The position numbers and the translations under genes are program-made. A stretch of DNA of 64,000 nucleotides from Rhodobiaceae bacterium (GTDB lineage: Bacteria > Pseudomonadota > Alphaproteobacteria > Parvibaculales > Parvibaculaceae), in the NCBI GenBank assembly GCA_021404525.1, contig JAAWWE010000001.1:744001-808000 (forward strand), given 5' to 3'. Below, piece by piece: positions 20,419 to 29,601 of the stretch. The number at the start of each line of letters is the position of its first letter. Position 1 is the first letter of the stretch. The notes beneath the pieces are model-generated. The model had not been told where the DNA came from and did not search any database. It saw nothing but the letters and a program-made list of their open reading frames with translations.

Positions 20419-21804
20419 ATGAAAAAACCCATTCATATCATTGGTGGCGGCATGGCCGGGTCTGAGGCTGCCTGGCAGGTGGCCCGGACAGGAACCCCGG
20501 CCATCCTGCATGAAATGCGTCCGGACCGCGGCACGGATGCCCATCAGACCGATGGTCTGGCGGAGCTTGTCTGTTCCAATTCCTTCCGGTCAGACGATTG
20601 GGAGAACAATGCCGTAGGCCTCCTCCATGAGGAAATGCGGCGCTGTGGGTCACTCATCATGTCCGCCGCGGCGGAAGCGAAGGTCCCTGCTGGCAGTGCT
20701 CTCGCTGTTGATCGAGAACACTTTTCAGAGGTGGTCACAAAAGCACTTGAGGCGGAGCCGCTGGTTACCATTGAACGGGGTGAAATAGTTGACCTACCGC
20801 CAGAAGACTGGGGACCAACCATCATCGCCACTGGCCCGCTAACGTCTGAAGCACTTGGGAGCGCCATTGGTGCAGCGACCGGGAAAGACGAGCTTGCCTT
20901 TTTCGATGCAATAGCGCCCATCATCTACACAGACACAATCGATTTCGATGTGTGCTGGTACCAATCCAGATATGACAAGGTTGGTCCAGACGGTGATGGC
21001 AAGGATTACATCAACTGCCCCATGAATGAGGAGCAGTACAACAATTTCATCACCGCCTTGCTAGAGGGCGAGAAAACCGACTTCAAAGAATGGGAAGAGA
21101 ACACACCCTACTTTGAAGGCTGTTTGCCCATTGAGGTCATGTCTGAGCGCGGACGCGAAACGCTACGCCACGGTCCCATGAAACCTGTTGGTCTCACCAA
21201 CCCGCATAATCCGGACGTGAAAGCTTACGCGATCGTTCAGCTTCGCCAGGATAACAAGCTGGCGACGCTGTACAATATGGTGGGCTTTCAAACGAAGCTT
21301 CGCCATGGCGAACAGAAACGCATCTTCCGAATGATACCTGGGCTGGAAAAAGCCGAATTTGCGCGTCTGGGCGGGCTGCATCGCAATACATTCCTCAATT
21401 CCCCGCGTCTGCTTGATGACACCATGCGTCTCAGGTCGCACCCGCATATTCGTTTTGCCGGACAGATCACCGGTGTCGAAGGATATGTGGAGAGCGCGGC
21501 TATGGGATTGATGGCGGGGCGCTTCGCCGCATCAGAAGCCAACGGCGTCATCCCGACACCGCCCCCTGCAACAACAGCTTTTGGCGCACTCATCAGCCAT
21601 ATTACCGGTGGCGCGGACGCGAAAACCTTCCAGCCAATGAATGTGAATTATGGCCTCCTGCCGCCGATTGAGGTTCCCAAGCCTGCAGATGGAAAACGTC
21701 TTCGTGGGAAGGAAAAAGGGCGTGCGCGCAAAACGGCTATGAGCCACCGTGCGTTGCAAGACCTCGAGACTTGGTTAAATCCGGCGTCAGTTGCAGCTGA
21801 CTAG
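20419..21804 (+). CDS. trmFO: methylenetetrahydrofolate:tRNA (uracil-54-C5)-methyltransferase
   Basis: Folate/FAD-dependent enzyme making ribothymidine-54 in the T-loop of tRNA. The start is the ATG at 20419, which puts the FAD-binding [18 protein letters not shown] near the N-terminus as in the family; a TTG at 20383 is an alternative. Further landmarks: [55 protein letters not shown], and [20 protein letters not shown]. Length 461 residues is normal. Its stop overlaps the convergent next gene by the palindrome CTAG. Confidence 0.97.
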   Translation: MKKPIHIIGGGMAGSEAAWQVARTGTPAILHEMRPDRGTDAHQTDGLAELVCSNSFRSDDWENNAVGLLHEEMRRCGSLIMSAAAEAKVPAGSALAVDREHFSEVVTKALEAEPLVTIERGEIVDLPPEDWGPTIIATGPLTSEALGSAIGAATGKDELAFFDAIAPIIYTDTIDFDVCWYQSRYDKVGPDGDGKDYINCPMNEEQYNNFITALLEGEKTDFKEWEENTPYFEGCLPIEVMSERGRETLRHGPMKPVGLTNPHNPDVKAYAIVQLRQDNKLATLYNMVGFQTKLRHGEQKRIFRMIPGLEKAEFARLGGLHRNTFLNSPRLLDDTMRLRSHPHIRFAGQITGVEGYVESAAMGLMAGRFAASEANGVIPTPPPATTAFGALISHITGGADAKTFQPMNVNYGLLPPIEVPKPADGKRLRGKEKGRARKTAMSHRALQDLETWLNPASVAAD

Positions 21805-22655
21805 CCTTGGAATTGTCTGGACCATTTAACGCGAAGATATCTTAGCTGTCGCCGGAACGCGGGGATTTCGCTCGAATGGCGAAACAGATCAAACCCTGGC
21901 GCCCTCAGCTTTGCAGCATAGAGCGTACGCAGGATTGTGGGCAGCAGAGCGGGAACGAGCCTGGGGTGTGATCGCAAATCCAGGTCTCCGGCATCCACCA
22001 TCATGCTCTCCCCACGACCGAGAAGCTCCCCCATAGCACTTTTAACGCCCCCGCTCGATACGCCCTGAAAAGCCTCATGAGGATCAATGTCATATTTTCC
22101 CATCAGATCAAGCGGTAAGCATAGCTGCGAGGATGCTGCATCATGGGGTAAGCGCCGAATCTGATTGATCAGTCCGTATACAAGTAAATGAGTTGTCGCA
22201 GTGGAAGCCGTTACCTCGTCCAGAACCTCATGCGTGACCCGACTTAAGAGATCAATCTGCTGGCATGCTACCTGCCGGTGATAGTCGATGAGCGCGTCTA
22301 ATGTGCTGAAGGGTTCTTCGGCAAGGTCCCGGCTCCGAAGGTCCATCAGCGGCAGAAGCTCACTTGGTGCTAACCCCAATTCAAAAAAGCTGTCAGACAG
22401 TGCTGCAGCAATCTCATGCCCTGGATCGCCCATTGGCGTCATCACGTCCAGCGTTTCGCGCCACCATTGAAAACGAATATCTGCGAGCATTGGCTCGCTT
22501 ACAGTTGTAGGAATGCGCATCATCTCCGCATCGAAGGCGAAAAAGGCCGTCAGCGGACCACGGATGGTTTCTGGGGCGAGCAGAACAGCCAGATAGCGGT
22601 CATGGTCAAACCGCTTGAGCTGATCAAGGCAATAGTGGAAACGATCCTGGTTCAT
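21801..22655 (-). CDS. squalene/phytoene synthase-fold protein, NDUFAF6-like
   Basis: A 284-residue protein of the trans-isoprenyl-diphosphate synthase fold. Start taken at the ATG at 22655; a GTG at 22664 is possible. The family's aspartate-rich catalytic motifs are missing: the first reads [11 protein letters not shown] and the second, normally RDVGED-like, reads [19 protein letters not shown]. That matches the non-catalytic branch to which the complex I assembly factor NDUFAF6 belongs. A role in respiratory complex I assembly is therefore an inference. An NDUFAF3-like gene lies about 0.9 kb away on the same strand. It converges with trmFO with a 4-nt overlap. Confidence 0.82.
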   Translation of the reverse strand: MNQDRFHYCLDQLKRFDHDRYLAVLLAPETIRGPLTAFFAFDAEMMRIPTTVSEPMLADIRFQWWRETLDVMTPMGDPGHEIAAALSDSFFELGLAPSELLPLMDLRSRDLAEEPFSTLDALIDYHRQVACQQIDLLSRVTHEVLDEVTASTATTHLLVYGLINQIRRLPHDAASSQLCLPLDLMGKYDIDPHEAFQGVSSGGVKSAMGELLGRGESMMVDAGDLDLRSHPRLVPALLPTILRTLYAAKLRAPGFDLFRHSSEIPAFRRQLRYLRVKWSRQFQG

Positions 22656-22716
22656 GAACCCCACACCAAAAAGAACGGGACCGCTCTCAGATGAAAGCAG
22701 CCCCGCAAATCTAGCA

Positions 22717-22740
22717 AGCTTCGGGGATAACCCCGATGCT
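22717..22740 (-). terminator. hairpin downstream of the PuuD-like gene
   Basis: TCGGGG-ATAA-CCCCGA forms a 6-bp stem, extended past one mismatch by AGC/GCT. It begins just after the puuD stop codon. No run of T follows on the minus strand, so it may be a weak terminator or an mRNA 3' stabiliser. Confidence 0.4.
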
Positions 22741-22742
22741 GA

Positions 22743-23345
22743 TCAGTAGATGTTCTGCGCTGATACCATTGCAAACAGCATTGGGATCGAAAGCAAAGTA
22801 TTAGTTCGCGAGAACGCTTTGGCTGTCCCAGCCGCTTTTGCTTTTGCATCAGCGTCGGCGTCAACCATGCCAAGAGCGATTTTCTGGTTTGGCCAGATCA
22901 CGAACCAAACGTTGAACCACATGATCGTACCGAGCCACATGCCGATACCAATGGCGATGTTTTTCTCTACTGCGAAGCCGTTGGCGGCACCGAGTGTATA
23001 AGCATCAAGCAGGTAGCCATTCATGGCTGCGAGCAGGATACCCGTTACGATGGTCGCCATGGCGCCCCAGCGGAACCACCAGAGTGCTTCCGGCGCGATC
23101 ACTTTGGAGATAGCGGGCTTCTGTTCGTCCGGAATATTTCCCATGTTCGGGATCTGAACGAAGTTGAAGTACCACAGAAGGCCAATCCACATGACACCGC
23201 TCAACACATGCAACCAGCGCATGATGAAGGCACCAAAGGCGTGGTCAAACGTACCACCCCAGTTGAGATACATAAGAAGTAGAACTGCTGCGACGACAAA
23301 ACCGGCAATAACGGTATTTCGCAGGGAATCTAGAATTGCAGACAT
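22743..23345 (-). CDS. PuuD-like (urate hydroxylase family) integral membrane protein
   Basis: A 200-residue membrane protein resembling the transmembrane part of PuuD-type urate hydroxylase (the old DUF989 family). It has about five hydrophobic segments, including RWLHVLSGVMWIGLLWYFNF, LWWFRWGAMATIVTGILLAA, WLGTIMWFNVWFVIWPNQ and a final SIPMLFAMVSAQNIY. Full-length PuuD carries a C-terminal cytochrome c domain with a CxxCH motif; none is present here. Whether this short form oxidises urate is unknown. It stands alone between the NDUFAF6-like gene and the secDF group, with gaps of 87 and 204 nt. Confidence 0.78.
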   Translation of the reverse strand: MSAILDSLRNTVIAGFVVAAVLLLMYLNWGGTFDHAFGAFIMRWLHVLSGVMWIGLLWYFNFVQIPNMGNIPDEQKPAISKVIAPEALWWFRWGAMATIVTGILLAAMNGYLLDAYTLGAANGFAVEKNIAIGIGMWLGTIMWFNVWFVIWPNQKIALGMVDADADAKAKAAGTAKAFSRTNTLLSIPMLFAMVSAQNIY

Positions 23346-23549
23346 GGGTTGCTGTCCCCCTTTTTTGCGTGCGCGTCAGTTGGTCAACGCACCAGCCACA
23401 TGCTCGCCCCGCTAAACTGAAACCAGGGCAAAGAGCCCATCAAGGATCAGAACGACTCACCGGGCGAGTCAAAGAAATTGTCTGGTGAGATTAGGAGCTT
23501 CGGTCAGAAAAGCCAAGCAATCCAAGCGAATAAAAGTAAAGAAAATTCT

Positions 23550-23930
23550 TTAGTCAACGGCGATAAGGGCTGCCGCAACACGTCTCTGTTCGCCCAATAG
23601 TACATTGTAAGTACGACACGCTGCGCCCGTGTCCATAACCTCAAAGTGTAAAGGGATGTTGGCGAGGTACGCTCTGACGTCGGCGGTTGGAAACTCAAGC
23701 GTTGCGCCAGTTCCAATCAAAAGAAGATCAAAGCTCTCAGCCGCAGCGGCGATCTCATCAAAATCACTGGAAGTCACGTCTCCGATGGTTGCCACGCCCC
23801 AGGGGAACATGCCGGCATCTGGCAGCAGGTACATCGATCCCTCGACGCGTTTCTTGTCGAGGCGAAAGCCCCTATCCCCATAGGCATCAATCGGCGGTTG
23901 GTTACCAAAATCCGTATTGGAGAGTTCCAT
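23550..23930 (-). CDS. Mth938-like domain protein (DUF498, NDUFAF3 homologue)
   Basis: A 126-residue single-domain protein starting at the ATG at 23930. Landmarks: YGDRGFRLDKKRVEGSMYLL, a central FDLLLIGTG and a C-terminal TGAACRTYNVLLGEQRRVAA, as in the Mth938/NDUFAF3 family. In mitochondria NDUFAF3 is needed for complex I assembly; bacterial members are commonly found next to secDF, as here, where secF ends 4 nt upstream. The exact bacterial role is unknown. The 204 nt behind it hold small inverted repeats but no gene I can support. Confidence 0.85.
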   Translation of the reverse strand: MELSNTDFGNQPPIDAYGDRGFRLDKKRVEGSMYLLPDAGMFPWGVATIGDVTSSDFDEIAAAAESFDLLLIGTGATLEFPTADVRAYLANIPLHFEVMDTGAACRTYNVLLGEQRRVAAALIAVD

Positions 23931-23934
23931 CTGC

Positions 23935-24864
23935 CTACACAGATGGAGTGGAACTTGGCGCCGCAACACTCCAGTCACGCTTCACACCGAGGATCATCAG
24001 CAGCGGTGCAGCGATGAAGATCGATGAATAGGTTCCGATAAAGACTCCCCACATCATCGCAAAGGTAAAGCCGCGAATAACTTCTCCACCGAAGATGTAG
24101 AGCGAGAGCAATGCAAGCAGAGTTGTGATCGATGTCATCGCAGTGCGCGACAGGGTCTCATTGATAGACCGATCAAGCAGTTCTCCGAGATCGAGTTTCT
24201 TGTATTTGCGTAGGTTTTCACGCACCCGGTCATAGACAACAACCGTGTCATTCATCGAATACCCAACAATGGTCAGGATCGCAGCGATGATGGACAGGTT
24301 GAATTCCAACTGGAAGATCGAAAAGATACCAATAGTCAGGATGACATCGTGCATAAGCGCCAGAACGGCGCCTACCGAGAATTGCCACTCAAAGCGGAAC
24401 CAGATGTATACCAGCATCAGGATGACAGCCATAACCACGGCTAGTGTCCCGGCTTCAACAAGTTCAGAGCTCACTTTTGGTCCGACAACTTCTACACGCC
24501 GATATTCAACACCTTCACCGAGCTCGCCGCGAATGAGCTCGACAACGTTCTGGTCACTTCCCTCGGTTTCAGCTTGTTGTTCGACACGAATGAGCACGTC
24601 ATTCGGTGCGCCAAACTCCTGAACCTGAACATCGCCCAGATCGAGCGCAGATAGTCGGGATCTAAGGTCGCCAATATCTGCCGGGCCTTCCGTCCCGATC
24701 TCGATCATGGTGCCACCTCGGAAATCGATCCCGAAATTGAGGCCGTTTGTAAAGAACAGGCCAATGGATGCCAGGACCATCAGAGCAGATAAGGCATAGG
24801 CGATAAGGCGCAAGCCAATGAACTTAAAGGCTGTGTTCGCAGGAACGAGCTTGAGTCTAAACAT
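23935..24864 (-). CDS. secF: protein translocase subunit SecF
   Basis: Partner of SecD in the proton-driven pulling of secreted proteins at the SecYEG channel. The start is the ATG at 24864 (MFRLKLVP); the codons upstream overlap the end of secD. Six membrane segments are predictable, with the family blocks INFGIDFRGGT, YSMNDTVVVYDRVRENLRK, RSINETLSRTAMTS and the C-terminal GTYSSIFIAAPLL. Length 309 residues is typical. It follows secD by 11 nt and precedes the Mth938-like gene. Confidence 0.97.
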   Translation of the reverse strand: MFRLKLVPANTAFKFIGLRLIAYALSALMVLASIGLFFTNGLNFGIDFRGGTMIEIGTEGPADIGDLRSRLSALDLGDVQVQEFGAPNDVLIRVEQQAETEGSDQNVVELIRGELGEGVEYRRVEVVGPKVSSELVEAGTLAVVMAVILMLVYIWFRFEWQFSVGAVLALMHDVILTIGIFSIFQLEFNLSIIAAILTIVGYSMNDTVVVYDRVRENLRKYKKLDLGELLDRSINETLSRTAMTSITTLLALLSLYIFGGEVIRGFTFAMMWGVFIGTYSSIFIAAPLLMILGVKRDWSVAAPSSTPSV

Positions 24865-24875
24865 GGGCAGCGCTC

Positions 24876-26501
24876 CTAAAGGACCAACTCTTTGGGCCGC
24901 CGCGCGCGGAACCAAAGAGCCACCATCAATCGCGTAACGACGAAGGCGGTAAAGACAGAGGTGATAATCCCGACACCCAGTGTCACGGAGAACCCGCGGA
25001 CAGGGCCTGATCCAAGCTGGAACAGAATGGCTGCGGCAATGAAGGTTGTAATATTAGCATCAAGGATGGTTGTTAGCGCCTTGTCATAGCCAATCTGGAT
25101 GGCATTGATCGGCGTCTTCCCATTCCGGATTTCTTCTCGAATACGCTCAAAGATCAGCACATTGGCATCAACGGCCATCCCGATGGTCAGAACAATCCCG
25201 GCAATGCCGGGCAAAGTGAGCGTTGCTCCAAGAACAGACAATGTGGCTGCGATCAGGAACACATTGACGATCAGGGCGACATTGGCGAACACACCAAACA
25301 GGCCATAAGAGAGCGCGATATAGATGATGACGGCTGCGAAACCGATAATGGCTGCGATGCGTCCCGCTTCCACGCTGTCAGCGCCAAGGCCTGGACCGAC
25401 GGTGCGCTCCTCGAGAATGTTCAAAGGCGCCGGCAAGGCACCCGCCCGAAGTAGGACTGCCAGATCATTGGCGGTCTGAACCGTATAGCCACCCGAAATC
25501 TGTCCACGGCCGCCAAGGATGGGTTCACGAATATTTGGCGCACTGATCACTTCATTGTCGAGGACGATGGCGAAAGGCCGACCAACATTTGCCGCAGTGA
25601 CTTCGCCAAACTTACGGGCACCTGATGTGTCAAACTGGAAGGTGATAATCGGTTCATTTGTTTGCTGATCAAAACCCGGTTGTGCATCTGTCAGACTTTC
25701 ACCACTGACCATGACCCTTTTGCGCACAAGAACAGGCTGCGGCGGATCAAACTCCGTCATATAGAGAACTTCTGCCCCCTGAGGCACGCGGGTCGCCAGG
25801 GCCTGCTGCGCGGCCATTGTCTGATCGACCAGCCGGAAGGAAAGCTTGGCCGTCTTGCCAAGCAAAGCCTTTAGGCGTTCAGGGTCATCAAGGCCAGGTA
25901 CCTCCACAACGATCCGGTTATCGCCTTGGCGCTGAATGCTGGGCTCCGTCGTTCCAAGCTCATCAATTCTTCGACGAACAATCTCAATGGATTGGGAGAC
26001 TGCTGATCGCGCCCGTTCTGTCCGGGAAGCATCCGTCGGAGCGAGAGTGATTTTACCACCCTCCTCTAATGTCACATCCAGATCCTGCTCAGCAGCACCA
26101 GTGAACAGATTTGTGCTGATCTGTGTTGAAAGACCCCGAAGCGCTTCAAGCGCCCGTGTTTCATCTTCCGGTTTGCGAATCCGCACTACTACGTCGCCCT
26201 GAGAAATTCCAAGCCCGGTATAGCCTACAGGTCCGCCTTCAAGGTCCCGGTCGCGAAGAGCAGCACGAACGTCGGCGCGCAGATTCTCCAACCGTTCGAC
26301 CTGCACCGCCTGCGTATCAACTTCCAGGAGAAGATAAGAACCGCCCTGCAGATCAAGCCCAAGCACAATCTGGCGCTGGGGGACCCAGTCCGGCAGATCG
26401 GTGAGCTGTTCTTCAGAGAAGAAATTCGGGATCGTATAGATGAGGCCTGCAAGGCTCACCAGAACGATAAGCGTAATTTTCCAGGGTTCGAAACGAAGCA
26501 T
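24876..26501 (-). CDS. secD: protein translocase subunit SecD
   Basis: Large subunit of the SecDF export motor, 541 residues. It has one N-terminal membrane segment, a periplasmic P1 domain beginning GLDLQGGSYLLLEVD, and a C-terminal six-helix part with GMAVDANVLIFERIREE and DANITTFIAAAILFQLG. It lies 36 nt downstream of yajC and just upstream of secF, the standard yajC-secD-secF operon. Confidence 0.98.
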   Translation of the reverse strand: MLRFEPWKITLIVLVSLAGLIYTIPNFFSEEQLTDLPDWVPQRQIVLGLDLQGGSYLLLEVDTQAVQVERLENLRADVRAALRDRDLEGGPVGYTGLGISQGDVVVRIRKPEDETRALEALRGLSTQISTNLFTGAAEQDLDVTLEEGGKITLAPTDASRTERARSAVSQSIEIVRRRIDELGTTEPSIQRQGDNRIVVEVPGLDDPERLKALLGKTAKLSFRLVDQTMAAQQALATRVPQGAEVLYMTEFDPPQPVLVRKRVMVSGESLTDAQPGFDQQTNEPIITFQFDTSGARKFGEVTAANVGRPFAIVLDNEVISAPNIREPILGGRGQISGGYTVQTANDLAVLLRAGALPAPLNILEERTVGPGLGADSVEAGRIAAIIGFAAVIIYIALSYGLFGVFANVALIVNVFLIAATLSVLGATLTLPGIAGIVLTIGMAVDANVLIFERIREEIRNGKTPINAIQIGYDKALTTILDANITTFIAAAILFQLGSGPVRGFSVTLGVGIITSVFTAFVVTRLMVALWFRARRPKELVL

Positions 26502-26537
26502 GAGAACGCCTTTAAGCGAAGCGAAACGGAGGTACCG

Positions 26538-26888
26538 TCAGGCGTCTTTGTTTGTGTTTGCCGCGTCAGGGGCCGGCTGGGATTTTGAACGAACATTCGA
26601 CAGCGTGCTTTTGATCACTTTGATCCGAACACCATCAGCGATTTCGACCTGAACATCGTCACCATCGCTCACTTTGGTGACTTTGCCCATAATTCCACCT
26701 GCAGTAATCACCTCATCGCCACGCCGCACCGCATTGACCATTTCTGCGTGTTCTTTGGCTCTCTTTTGCTGAGGCCGGATGACGAGGAAATACATGATTG
26801 CGAAGATCGCAACCAATGGAAAGACGAACGAAAGAAGCTCTCCCCCACCCCCGGCGGCGGTTTCAGCATAGGCGGGCGTAATAAACAT
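26538..26888 (-). CDS. yajC: Sec translocase accessory subunit YajC
   Basis: Small inner-membrane partner of SecDF, 116 residues. One membrane helix (LLSFVFPLVAIFAIMYFLVI) is followed by RPQQKRAKEHAEMVNAVRRGDEV, the YajC signature region, then a soluble beta-rich domain. It is first in the yajC-secD-secF operon and is transcribed away from the DUF815 gene. Confidence 0.96.
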   Translation of the reverse strand: MFITPAYAETAAGGGGELLSFVFPLVAIFAIMYFLVIRPQQKRAKEHAEMVNAVRRGDEVITAGGIMGKVTKVSDGDDVQVEIADGVRIKVIKSTLSNVRSKSQPAPDAANTNKDA

Positions 26889-26948
26889 GGCGCAGCTCTC
26901 CGTGGCGGCCGGAAAACAGAATCCGGCATTGGGTCAAGTTTGGCGCGG

Positions 26949-26977
26949 ACTATACCGGCACCGGCCCACTTTGCAAA
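26949..26977 (-). promoter_or_regulatory. candidate sigma-70 promoter for yajC-secDF
   Basis: On the minus strand TTTGCA (26972-26977), 17 nt, then TATAGT (26949-26954), about 60 nt before the yajC start. The -35 element lies inside a palindrome CTTTGCAAAG at 26969-26978, which recurs as CTTTGCAAA at 26988-26996, so a regulator could compete with RNA polymerase. Predicted from sequence only. Confidence 0.45.
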
Positions 26978-27074
26978 GCCAGTATCCCTTTGCAAACCGG
27001 GACTTAGAGGCTTTTTTGGCGATATCAGATGGTCTCAAGATAACCCGGGCATAACATTGACGGCGAAGGCTCAA

Positions 27075-27959
27075 ATGATACGGTCCGGCCCCATGACTGA
27101 GATGAAATCACCCCCTGAACACGCCCTCCTGGAACGCATCGCATCGGCGCTTGAGCGCCTAGCGCCTCCGCCTCAAAACGATCCCGATTTGAACTCCGCA
27201 GATGCTTTTTTATGGCAATCCGGAAGCGAGACGCTGAGTCCTGTTCCAACGGTCGCCCGTGTCGATATTACCTTGCTGAAAGGGGTCGACAGTCAGAGAG
27301 ACCAACTTCTGGAGAATACGGATCGGTTTGCCCGCGGGCTCCCAGCCAATAATGCACTGCTTTGGGGCGCTCGAGGCATGGGCAAAAGCTCTCTGGTAAA
27401 GGCCGTTCATGGATCCATCAATCAGGCGAAATCTGGAGCGCTTGCCCTCGTCGAAATCCATCGAGAAGATGTGGAGAGCCTGCCCGCCCTCATGAGCCTG
27501 CTAAAAAGCTCTGGCAGACAGACAATCGTCTTTTGCGACGATCTCTCTTTCGACAAGGACGAGACAAGCTACAAATCGCTGAAAGCTGTTCTGGAAGGCG
27601 GGATCGAAGGCCGTCCGGACAATGTCATCTTCTACGCAACGTCCAACAGGCGTCACTTAATGCCGCGCGACATGATGGAAAATGAACGCTCAACGGCGAT
27701 CAATCCGTCTGAGGCGGTTGAAGAGCGCGTATCCCTCTCAGATCGATTTGGCCTCTGGTTGGGCTTTCATAAGTGCAGCCAGGATGAATATCTGTCCATG
27801 ATTCAAGCTTATGCGTCCCACCACGGTCTCAGGATATCTGAGGAAGAATTGCGCGCAGGGGCCATTGAATGGACGGCAACACGCGGGGCACGTTCAGGCC
27901 GTGTCGCATGGCAATATATCCAGGATGTCGCGGGGCGCTTGGGCCATAAGCTCAGCTAA
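27075..27959 (+). CDS. DUF815 family AAA-like ATPase
   Basis: A 294-residue P-loop ATPase of the DUF815 family, common in alphaproteobacteria and without a settled function. Start at the ATG at 27075, behind GAAGG; upstream codons overlap yajC and its promoter. Visible: LLENTDRFARGLPANNALLW, Walker A WGARGMGKSSLVKA near residue 98, Walker B-like TIVFCDDLSF, a sensor-like FYATSNRRHLMP and an arginine-rich DRFGLWLGFH. It converges with the LysM/M23 gene, leaving only 5 nt between stops. Confidence 0.88.
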   Translation: MIRSGPMTEMKSPPEHALLERIASALERLAPPPQNDPDLNSADAFLWQSGSETLSPVPTVARVDITLLKGVDSQRDQLLENTDRFARGLPANNALLWGARGMGKSSLVKAVHGSINQAKSGALALVEIHREDVESLPALMSLLKSSGRQTIVFCDDLSFDKDETSYKSLKAVLEGGIEGRPDNVIFYATSNRRHLMPRDMMENERSTAINPSEAVEERVSLSDRFGLWLGFHKCSQDEYLSMIQAYASHHGLRISEEELRAGAIEWTATRGARSGRVAWQYIQDVAGRLGHKLS

Positions 27960-27964
27960 CAATA

Positions 27965-28900
27965 TTAGCCGCTCATGGCCTTGATGGGATCCAATGCCTG
28001 AGACCCACGGCGGATCTCAAAATGGACCTGAGCTGTCTGCACACTGCCCGTGCGGCCAGCCAGCGCAATCGTCTGGCCTTTGGTGACGGTGGCACCACGC
28101 TGAACCAGCAGCTCACCATTATGTGCATAAGCGGTCATCCAGCCATTCGAGTGCCGAACAAGCAGCAAATTGCCATAGCCGCGAAGCTCATTGCCTGCAT
28201 AGGCGACAACACCGCTCTGTGCTGCACGCACCGGCGTGCCTTCAGGAACAGCGATGTTGATGCCATCATTGTGGAGGCCATCAGCTTTTGGCCCAAATCG
28301 GGAAATGATCCGGCCTTCAGCGGGCCAGATAAAATCACCTGTGACAGGTGGCGGTGTTGGAAGCGCTGGTTTTGTCCGTGGGGTCGGCGCGCCGGTTGAA
28401 GGCCGTGCTGGGGCAGCGGCAACCCGCGTGTTCTGTGGCTGACCGCCTGGAATGGAAAGCCGTTGGCCAACCCGGAGGCTGTTGTCGGGGCCAATGCCGT
28501 TGGCTGATTTCAGGGCACCCTGCTCCACCTTGTACATGGAGGAAATCCGGTAAACCGTTTCACCCGGCTTCACCACATGGACACGTGCGGCAATCGCATC
28601 TCTTGACCTTGGCCGCGAAGAAGAAGGCCGCGATGAGCTTGGGCGGGCGACCGGCGTCGCCGCGTTCCGAACAAATCCAGATGACGCCTGTGACTGAGGC
28701 CGTGGACGCGGACGCGCCGCCGGGCCTGAGAAACTGTTGGATGACGATGCACTTGGGTAACTGCGATAGTCATATTGGCTGTCCCACCAGGGGTCAGATG
28801 ATCCTGCGCAGGACGCGAGGGTCAGCGCGAGAAGAACAATTCCCGCCCGGCTCGCCTGCCGACCAAGTTTTTTTCCAATTTTTGCCGCACCTAGGGACAT
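27965..28900 (-). CDS. NlpD-like lipoprotein: LysM plus degenerate M23 domain
   Basis: A 311-residue envelope lipoprotein. The lipobox is LTLASC (about residues 27-32), followed by a Ser/Pro/Arg-rich spacer, a LysM domain (VVKPGETVYRISSMYKV, about 110-155) and a LytM/M23 domain at the C-terminus. The metal site is degraded: the HxxxD region reads NDGIN and the HxH region reads QVH. This matches NlpD-type activators of cell-wall amidases rather than active endopeptidases. It sits behind serS-surE-pcm as in many proteobacteria (surE-pcm-nlpD). Start at ATG 28900 with GAGGGGG upstream. Confidence 0.9.
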   Translation of the reverse strand: MSLGAAKIGKKLGRQASRAGIVLLALTLASCAGSSDPWWDSQYDYRSYPSASSSNSFSGPAARPRPRPQSQASSGFVRNAATPVARPSSSRPSSSRPRSRDAIAARVHVVKPGETVYRISSMYKVEQGALKSANGIGPDNSLRVGQRLSIPGGQPQNTRVAAAPARPSTGAPTPRTKPALPTPPPVTGDFIWPAEGRIISRFGPKADGLHNDGINIAVPEGTPVRAAQSGVVAYAGNELRGYGNLLLVRHSNGWMTAYAHNGELLVQRGATVTKGQTIALAGRTGSVQTAQVHFEIRRGSQALDPIKAMSG

Positions 28901-28909
28901 TTTTCCCCC

Positions 28910-29596
28910 TCAGCTTTCGCGTGCGACCCCTTCTACAAGCGGAACGAATCGCACGGGAAGAAGTTCTTCCACGTTTGCACCGTCTTCATGACGCGTCAGT
29001 CGAACAAGCTTTTGGCCTCCTTGTTCGCCCTCAACGTCTACCGGCACCACCATAATACCCCCTACTTTCAATTGGTTAGCCAATTCAAGCGGTATTTCAG
29101 GCGCCGCCGCAGTGACGATAATCCGGTCAAATGGAGCCTGTTCGGGCCATCCTTTGCCGCCATCACCAACCTGCGCGGTAATATTGTGGAAACCAAGAAT
29201 TTCGAAACGCTTAACAGCGTCGTTTAAAAGTGTCCGATAACGCTCGATTGTGTACACGCGGCGACACAATTGAGCCAAAACCGCCGCCTGATAGCCCGAT
29301 CCGGTGCCGACTTCGAGCACTTTCATGCGTTCGCCGACCTCCAGTTTTTCGGTCATATAGGCCACAACGTAAGGCTGAGAGATGGTTTGGCCGCATTCTA
29401 TGGGGAGCGCATGGTCGTCATAGGCCTGTTCCACGAAGGAACCGGTCACAAATGTCTCTCTCGGCACCCGCTCAATGGCCGACAAAACCCGGCCGTCACG
29501 GATTCCCTGGCGTCGAAGCGCCATCACCAGGCGTATTTTGCCCGCTTCCAGCTCTTCAGCATCGTCAGAATTCTTCGAATTTCCCCCAGCCGTCAT
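28910..29596 (-). CDS. pcm: protein-L-isoaspartate O-methyltransferase
   Basis: Repairs isoaspartyl residues in aged proteins using SAM. The 228-residue protein shows RVPRETFVTGSFVEQAYDDHALPIECGQTISQPYVVAYM in pieces typical of Pcm (QTISQPYVVA), the SAM-binding VLEVGTGSGYQAAVLAQL near residue 98 and IIVTAAAPEIP. It lies 5 nt behind surE and 9 nt before the NlpD-like gene. A second, more divergent member is at 53852-54523. Confidence 0.95.
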   Translation of the reverse strand: MTAGGNSKNSDDAEELEAGKIRLVMALRRQGIRDGRVLSAIERVPRETFVTGSFVEQAYDDHALPIECGQTISQPYVVAYMTEKLEVGERMKVLEVGTGSGYQAAVLAQLCRRVYTIERYRTLLNDAVKRFEILGFHNITAQVGDGGKGWPEQAPFDRIIVTAAAPEIPLELANQLKVGGIMVVPVDVEGEQGGQKLVRLTRHEDGANVEELLPVRFVPLVEGVARES

Positions 29597-29601
29597 CGCG
29601 A

